9,885 nucleotides of DNA, from NCBI GenBank assembly GCA_016220125.1, contig JACRIF010000001.1:1-9885 (forward strand), read 5' to 3'. A program made the position numbers and the translations under genes. Positions 6,035-9,885 of this stretch are shown here, piece after piece; positions within the stretch are counted from its first letter, which is position 1; each line of letters opens with the position of its first letter. The notes below the pieces were generated by a model. It had not been told where the DNA came from and did not search any database. It saw nothing but the letters and a program-made list of their open reading frames with translations. This DNA is from Candidatus Peregrinibacteria bacterium. Lineage in GTDB: Bacteria; Patescibacteriota; Gracilibacteria; UM-FILTER-43-11.

Positions 6035-6466
6035 ATGAGCGACTCAAAATTGCCGGAATCGGAAATTCCGAAGGGAAAGGTGCTGCTCGTGGACGACGAT
6101 GAGCTTGTCCGGAAAGCGCTACAATGGACTATCCGTGGGCTTGCCCGAAGCGACAAAATGGAATTGGCCGTGGACTCCGTGGAGTCCGTGGACCTGGCGA
6201 TCGAGAAGATCCAGGGCGGATTGAACCCGGATGTGATTCTGAGCGACATGATGATGCCCGAAAAGACGGGAAAGGATTTTTTAGATTGGCTCGAAAAGGA
6301 GCATCCGGAACTAGTCAGGCGTTTTTGCTTTGTGAGCGGTGGCGCGAAAGAGGAGGATCTTAAGGCATTGTTGGGCTACATGGGGGCGATGGGTCGCATG
6401 ATTGAAAAGCCATTTGAGATCGACCAGGTCCGCGATGTCATTCGTTCGATCCTGAATTTGAAATAG
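6035..6466 (+). CDS. Stand-alone response-regulator receiver domain protein
   Basis: The 143 residues are a single CheY-like receiver, phosphorylated by a histidine kinase in two-component signalling. The acidic pocket is VDDDE (19-23). Asp71 in ILSDMMMP (68-75) is the phosphate acceptor. Ser101 in FVSGG takes the Thr/Ser switch position, and Lys125 in IEKPF is the invariant lysine with its cis-proline partner. A 15-residue polar lead precedes the domain. No DNA-binding or enzymatic output domain follows, so it must act through protein contacts or as a phosphorelay step. No histidine kinase is in the window. The gene has its own A/T-rich promoter, ends in TAG, and faces the clpC stop codon with three bases between. 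That arrangement does not by itself imply joint function. Confidence 0.94.
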   Translation: MSDSKLPESEIPKGKVLLVDDDELVRKALQWTIRGLARSDKMELAVDSVESVDLAIEKIQGGLNPDVILSDMMMPEKTGKDFLDWLEKEHPELVRRFCFVSGGAKEEDLKALLGYMGAMGRMIEKPFEIDQVRDVIRSILNLK

Positions 6467-6469
6467 GGA

Positions 6470-9106
6470 TCAGCTCTTCATGGTCTTTTCCTTTTTGGCG
6501 GAAGCCCCTTTTTTGGGCTTCATCTCGAATTTCATGAAGCTGAGCTCCTCCTTGTCGGAGAGTCGGCCGATTTTGATGGTGTCGCCAGCCTTGAATTCGC
6601 CGCTCAAAATTTTCTCGGCCAAGGGGTCCTCCACAAGGTCCTGGATTTTTCGGCGAACGGGGCGCGCGCCGTATTCCGGGCTGTAGCTCAACTTGGCCAG
6701 CAAATCCATCGCCTCGGTCGAGGCGTCGACCACGATTTCCTTTTCGGCCAGGCGTTTGTTCAACTCGTTGAGCTGGATCTGGACGATTTGGCGGATGCTA
6801 TCGCTTGTGAGCGGTTGGAACACGATGGTTTTGTCGACGCGGTTCAGGAATTCGGGTCGCATGAAGTCTTTGAGCTCTTTGAGCACCTGCTCCTTTTTCG
6901 CGTTGAAATCGGAGGTGGCTTTGGTGAGCTTGTCGCCCGTGTCGAGGCCGAAGCCGATCTTGGCCGCCTCTTGCGTGAGCGCCTTGGCGCCCAGGTTGCT
7001 GGTCATGATGATGATGGTGTTGGTGAAATCCACCTTCTTGCCCTTGGCGTCGGTGAGGCACCCGTCCTCGAGCACTTGCAGGAGCAAGTTGAAGAATTCG
7101 GGATGCGCCTTTTCGATCTCGTCGAACAAAATGACGCTGTAGGGTTTGCGGCGCACCGATTCGGTGAGCTGTCCGCCCTCCTCGTAGCCCACGTAGCCCG
7201 CCGTGGCGCCCACGAGGCGCGACACGTTGTGGCGTTCCATGAACTCGCTCATGTCGATCTTGATCAGCGCGTCGGGATTGTTGTACACCTCGCGCGCCAA
7301 CGTTTTCACCAACTCGGTCTTGCCCACGCCGGTGGGGCCCAAAAAGATGAACGATCCGATGGGGCGGTTGTGCTGGGCGATGCCCACGCGCGAGCGCCGG
7401 ATGGCGCGCGCGATCTCGGTGATGCCCTCGTCCTGCCCGATGATGGATTGCTTCAGGATATTTTCCAGATCCACCAGCTTCTTCGACTCGTCCTTCATCA
7501 GCTTGGCCACGGGGATGCCCGTCATTTTGGCCACGGTCTTGGCGATATCGTCCTCGTCGATGCGCACCTTCTTGGCCTTGCTTTGGGTCTCCTCCTTGAT
7601 CTTCTCGATGTTCTTGAGGATCGCCTCTTTCTTTTCCTTCAGTTTCGAGGCTTTTTCGTACATCTGCTCATACACCTCTTTTTCGATCTGCTTTTCGATC
7701 TTGGCGATCTTTTCCTTCTCATCCAAGATGAGAGGGGAGTTGAACTGCGAGCGCACGCCCATCAGGGCCGAGGTCTCGTCGATCAGGTCGATGGCCTTGT
7801 CGGGTAGGAAGCGGTCCACGATGTAGCGCTTGCTCAGTTTCACCGAGGCCTTGATCGCCTCGTCGGAGATGGTGAGGTTGTGGAATTTCTCGTAGGCGGG
7901 GCGCAAACCTTGCATGATCTGCACGCACTCCTCGTCGCTCGGCTCATCCACTTGGATGGGTTGGAAGCGGCGCTCCAACGCCTTGTCCTTCTCGATCACC
8001 TTTCGGTACTCGTCGTTGGTCGTGGCGCCGATGATCTGCAAAGTCCCTCGCGACAGCGCGGGCTTCAGCAAATTCGCGGCATCCAAGCTTCCCTCGGCGG
8101 AACCGGTTCCCGACAGGGTGTGGATCTCGTCGATGAACAGGATGAATTCGTTCTCGACCTTCATGGCCTCCTCGATGATGCTCTTCATGCGCTCCTCGAA
8201 CTCTCCGCGGTACTTGGTGCCGGCGATCACGCTGCTGAGCGACAACAGCAAAATCTGCTTGTTCGAAAGCGACGCGGGCACATTGCCCTGAACAATGGCT
8301 TGGGCCAGCCCTTCCACCACGGCTGTCTTGCCGACTCCCGGGTCGCCGATGACCACGGGGTTGTTCTTGGTCTTGCGGTTTAAAATATGGATCATGCGCT
8401 CCGTCTCCTTCTTGCGCCCGATGATCGGGTCGATCTCGCCCTTCTTGAATTTCTCGTTCAAATTGGTCGTGAAGAAATCCAAAGCCGGCGTTTTCGATTT
8501 CTTGCGGGGTGGTTGCTCGGGCCCCGGACCGTCCTTGTGCTGGAACGCGTCGTTGTAGTCGGGGTTGGGCTGGCCGTTGAACATGACGCCTTGCAGTCCC
8601 TGCAGGAACTTGTCGAGCGACTGGTTTACTTGTTGCGTGTCCTTTTTTCGCGCATTGGCCATTTGTCCGAACATATCCTCGATCTGTTTCATGAAATCCT
8701 TGGGGCTCACCTGCATGTTCTCCAGAATCACCGTGGCCGCGCATTTGGGCTGGGAAACCAGCGAATAGAGCAAATGCTCGGTGCCCACGAATGGATGGTT
8801 GAATTGATGGGCCACGCGCACCGCGTCCTCGATCACCTTGGTCAAATACGAGCTCAGCCCGTGCTGGACCTGCTTGGCTTCGGGCTCTGGGTTGTTGGCG
8901 GAGGCCAGAATCATGCGCACATTCTCAAGCGAAACGCCCGCGCCCGTCAGAATCGAAAAGGCGAGCGAGCGGGGATTGCTCAAAAGTCCGATCAGCAAAT
9001 GCTCGCTTCCAATATAGGGAAGCCCGTGCTTGCGGGACTCCTCCTCGGCGATGCTGAGGGCCTGCTTGGCGTTGGGGGTGAACCGTTCGAAGGGGGAGTT
9101 TGCCAT
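6470..9106 (-). CDS. clpC: ClpC-type AAA+ ATPase, ClpP partner
   Basis: ClpC is a cytoplasmic hexameric unfoldase that feeds substrates to the ClpP peptidase. Numbering from the ATG at 9106 (878 residues), a Clp_N double repeat (about 4-145) has FERFTPNAKQAL and two GxEHLL motifs. A Gly/Pro/Lys-rich linker spans about 147-207. AAA domain 1 has Walker A GDPGVGKT (254-261), Walker B FILFIDE (321-327) and ERRF (378-381). A charged helical middle region (about 460-510) resembles the ClpC M-domain. AAA domain 2 has GPTGVGKT (590-597), Walker B VILFDE (658-663) and sensor-2 GARPVRR (813-819). IGF at 717-719, after TSNLGA, matches the ClpP-docking loop, so a protease role is likely. No ClpP is in view. 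A TTG nine bases upstream (9113-9115) is in frame, but the ATG is preferred. Length is slightly above the usual 810-850, mainly from the linker. No CtsR or CIRCE-like operator is seen. An adaptor is not evident. Confidence 0.96.
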   Translation of the reverse strand: MANSPFERFTPNAKQALSIAEEESRKHGLPYIGSEHLLIGLLSNPRSLAFSILTGAGVSLENVRMILASANNPEPEAKQVQHGLSSYLTKVIEDAVRVAHQFNHPFVGTEHLLYSLVSQPKCAATVILENMQVSPKDFMKQIEDMFGQMANARKKDTQQVNQSLDKFLQGLQGVMFNGQPNPDYNDAFQHKDGPGPEQPPRKKSKTPALDFFTTNLNEKFKKGEIDPIIGRKKETERMIHILNRKTKNNPVVIGDPGVGKTAVVEGLAQAIVQGNVPASLSNKQILLLSLSSVIAGTKYRGEFEERMKSIIEEAMKVENEFILFIDEIHTLSGTGSAEGSLDAANLLKPALSRGTLQIIGATTNDEYRKVIEKDKALERRFQPIQVDEPSDEECVQIMQGLRPAYEKFHNLTISDEAIKASVKLSKRYIVDRFLPDKAIDLIDETSALMGVRSQFNSPLILDEKEKIAKIEKQIEKEVYEQMYEKASKLKEKKEAILKNIEKIKEETQSKAKKVRIDEDDIAKTVAKMTGIPVAKLMKDESKKLVDLENILKQSIIGQDEGITEIARAIRRSRVGIAQHNRPIGSFIFLGPTGVGKTELVKTLAREVYNNPDALIKIDMSEFMERHNVSRLVGATAGYVGYEEGGQLTESVRRKPYSVILFDEIEKAHPEFFNLLLQVLEDGCLTDAKGKKVDFTNTIIIMTSNLGAKALTQEAAKIGFGLDTGDKLTKATSDFNAKKEQVLKELKDFMRPEFLNRVDKTIVFQPLTSDSIRQIVQIQLNELNKRLAEKEIVVDASTEAMDLLAKLSYSPEYGARPVRRKIQDLVEDPLAEKILSGEFKAGDTIKIGRLSDKEELSFMKFEMKPKKGASAKKEKTMKS

Positions 9107-9113
9107 AGGCGTC

Positions 9114-9145
9114 AATTACGAATTACGAGTTTCAAATTACGAATT
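9114..9145. repeat. AATTACGAATT direct repeats
   Basis: The 11-base word AATTACGAATT occurs exactly at 9114-9124 and 9135-9145, a period of 21 bases, with a partial copy (AATTACGAG) between. It lies directly upstream of the clpC start, in the predicted leader. Confidence 0.6.
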
Positions 9146-9170
9146 CAATTTTTTCATTCCGAGTCCGCCG

Positions 9171-9235
9171 AGTTAAGAGTTAAAAGTTAATAGTGAATAG
9201 TTGATAACTCTTAATTCATAACTCTTAACTTTTAA
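9171..9235. repeat. Inverted-repeat cluster of TTAAGAGTT / AACTCTTAA words
   Basis: AGTTAAGAGTT (9171-9181) is exactly complementary to AACTCTTAACT (9220-9230), and TTAAAAGTTAA (9180-9190) to TTAACTTTTAA (9225-9235). A further TAACTCTTAA sits at 9205-9214. The arms could fold as an A/U hairpin in the clpC leader RNA. Confidence 0.55.
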
Positions 9236-9246
9236 TTTGGTAGTAC

Positions 9247-9255
9247 ATTTTACCA
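9247..9255 (-). promoter_or_regulatory. Predicted extended -10 of clpC
   Basis: On the minus strand TGGTAAAAT reads as TGN plus a TAAAAT -10 (9252-9247). No good -35 hexamer lies 16-18 bases upstream, which an extended -10 can tolerate. The start would be near 9240, giving a leader of about 130 bases that includes both repeat clusters. A matching GTGGTAAAATG lies upstream of the gene at 5378. Confidence 0.4.
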
Positions 9256-9336
9256 CACCTCAAAACGACAATTCCGAGCTTACGCCAAGGGGTGTCGCAT
9301 TTTTGTCATTGAGAGAGGGTTTTATATTAATTTTTC

Positions 9337-9356
9337 ATTCCCGCGTAGGCGGGAAT
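9337..9356. repeat. ATTCCCGC-GTAG-GCGGGAAT hairpin
   Basis: A perfect 8-bp stem (9337-9344 with 9349-9356) has a GTAG loop and is followed by CTTTCTT. This ATTCCCGC/GCGGGAAT unit resembles dispersed repeats known in other bacteria, such as the dRS3 elements of Neisseria. It could also act as a weak terminator on the plus strand, but no plus-strand gene precedes it. It is a sharp GC island in A/T-rich surroundings. Confidence 0.55.
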
Positions 9357-9380
9357 CTTTCTTGTTCAAATTAATTATAC

Positions 9381-9514
9381 AAAAGACTCTGTAAAATGCA
9401 AAGCGTTATTGCTAAATTTGAGTTGACTTGAAAAACTAAACTCGCAGGACGGTGTAGGCTGATGAGTTAGAGGGGCGGTTGAATGTATAATGATATCAAT
9501 TGGCAGAGTCTTTT
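9381..9514. repeat. 134-bp segment bounded by an 11-bp perfect inverted repeat
   Basis: AAAAGACTCTG (9381-9391) is the exact reverse complement of CAGAGTCTTTT (9504-9514). The right arm touches the last base of the edge gene's TGA stop. No clear target-site duplication flanks it. The interior holds no ORF of note but has TATAAT at 9486-9491. It could be a small non-autonomous element or the closing stem of a structured 3' region. Confidence 0.45.
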
Positions 9515-9885
9515 CATATTCGTCCTTCAATTGTTCCGATCAGGTTAATTATAGAAATTGTTGCAGTCGCACATAACGAGGCCTCTTTTTTGGTTGCTGT
9601 TCGTTTGTGTGCCAATTCATTTGCTAAATCCAAGGTGGCTTTCGCATATCGTCTGAGGGTTTCATTGCTTGAGCCTGATAATTCTACTGTGATATAAGCC
9701 TCTAGCATTCTTTTGGCATCTGTTTTGCTAATTTCTGTTCCATCAAGAATGGGGTGTTTCTCCTTTGAATAGACTGCCTGTGCCAATGTAATGATTGTTT
9801 CCCTGCTCAAAAGACCAACCACTTGAAATTGTTCCTCTGTTTTAGCCTCGCATTTGCGAAGTCTAATTTCATTTATTGAACGTTC
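9514..9885 (-). CDS. Unknown protein, C-terminal 123 residues (partial, 5' end outside window)
   Basis: The minus-strand frame is open from the right edge of the window to a TGA at 9516-9514. A GTG codon lies at 9822-9820, but the frame continues upstream without a stop to base 9885 (the added residues begin ERSINEIRLRKCEAK). The true start is therefore probably outside and the gene is larger. The visible part is mostly helical and polar: FQVVGLLSRETIITLAQAVY, ISKTDAKRMLEAYITVELSG, then LDLANELAHKRTA (about 89-101) and an end CATATISIINLIGTIEGR. I recall similar C-terminal ends in widespread bacterial proteins of unknown function but cannot name a domain. Base composition is clearly lower in G+C than the rest of the window, which suggests separate ancestry. 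Confidence 0.75.
   Translation of the reverse strand, partial: ERSINEIRLRKCEAKTEEQFQVVGLLSRETIITLAQAVYSKEKHPILDGTEISKTDAKRMLEAYITVELSGSSNETLRRYAKATLDLANELAHKRTATKKEASLCATATISIINLIGTIEGRI

Larger units (their letters stand above)
9107..9513. other. Gene-free, repeat-rich intergenic region between clpC and the edge gene
   Basis: These 407 bases hold no credible coding sequence. They contain the clpC leader with two repeat clusters (9114-9145, 9171-9235), the predicted clpC -10 (9247-9255), a GC hairpin (9337-9356) and an inverted repeat enclosing 134 bases (9381-9514). Sequence outside these is A/T-rich and unremarkable. No tRNA or recognised small RNA fold is seen. Confidence 0.7.

Noticed and set aside
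9107..9115. TTG start for clpC nine bases upstream of the ATG
   Set aside because: The ATG gives a normal ClpC N-terminus (MANSPFERF), and neither start has a Shine-Dalgarno sequence to favour the extension.
6788..9190. Plus-strand open frames opposite clpC (6788-7807, 7880-8383, 8387-9190)
   Set aside because: ClpC is unambiguous on the minus strand. These frames are His/Leu/Val-rich mirror translations with no family features.
9107..9240. CRISPR-like array or CtsR/CIRCE operator upstream of clpC
   Set aside because: The repeats are 9-11 bases, irregular and partly inverted, without spacers of constant size. No CtsR heptad tandem or CIRCE inverted repeat is present.

Overview
The window looks like a chromosomal segment of an uncultivated bacterium with a small genome. 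My best guess is a member of the Patescibacteria (Candidate Phyla Radiation). The reasons are indirect: membrane-anchored and unusually elaborated versions of common proteins, several short proteins with no clear relatives, very short leaders with no visible Shine-Dalgarno sequence at eight starts, and spacers made of short repeated words. TAA, TAG and TGA all end genes, so the recoded-TGA lineages (genetic code 25) are unlikely. No rRNA, tRNA, CRISPR array or transposase gene is visible, and no coding sequence closes around a ribosomal marker, so the phylum call is an inference.

Layout from left to right. Positions 1-99 hold the last 32 codons of a plus-strand gene. It faces, tail to tail, a minus-strand pair: secG (2551-2333), then a membrane-anchored family 5 oligopeptide-type substrate-binding protein (2314-164). 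That protein is split by a large insertion: a palindrome-encoded peptide, a Pro/Thr linker and a probable Ig-like domain. A divergent promoter region (2580-2658) separates this pair from a plus-strand run: comF (2685-3392), a PurQ-like protein lacking the catalytic cysteine and carrying an extra C-terminal region (3469-4770), a minimal SpoU/TrmH RNA methyltransferase (4852-5301), an unknown coiled-coil protein (5378-5893) and a stand-alone receiver (6035-6466). The receiver gene ends three bases from the end of the convergent clpC gene (9106-6470).

From 9107 to 9513 there is no gene, but there are several kinds of repeat: AATTACGAATT direct repeats, a TTAAGAGTT/AACTCTTAA inverted-repeat cluster, an ATTCCCGC hairpin and an 11-bp inverted repeat enclosing a 134-bp segment. 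The right edge (9514-9885) is the C-terminal part of an AT-richer minus-strand gene of unknown function that continues out of the window.

The recognisable functions are mostly housekeeping: Sec export (SecG), a possible peptide-binding surface protein, DNA uptake (ComF), RNA modification (SpoU), signalling (receiver) and protein quality control (ClpC). They do not form one pathway. The most unusual items are the PurQ-like pseudoenzyme with a possible PurS-like tail and the substrate-binding protein with its internal insertion.
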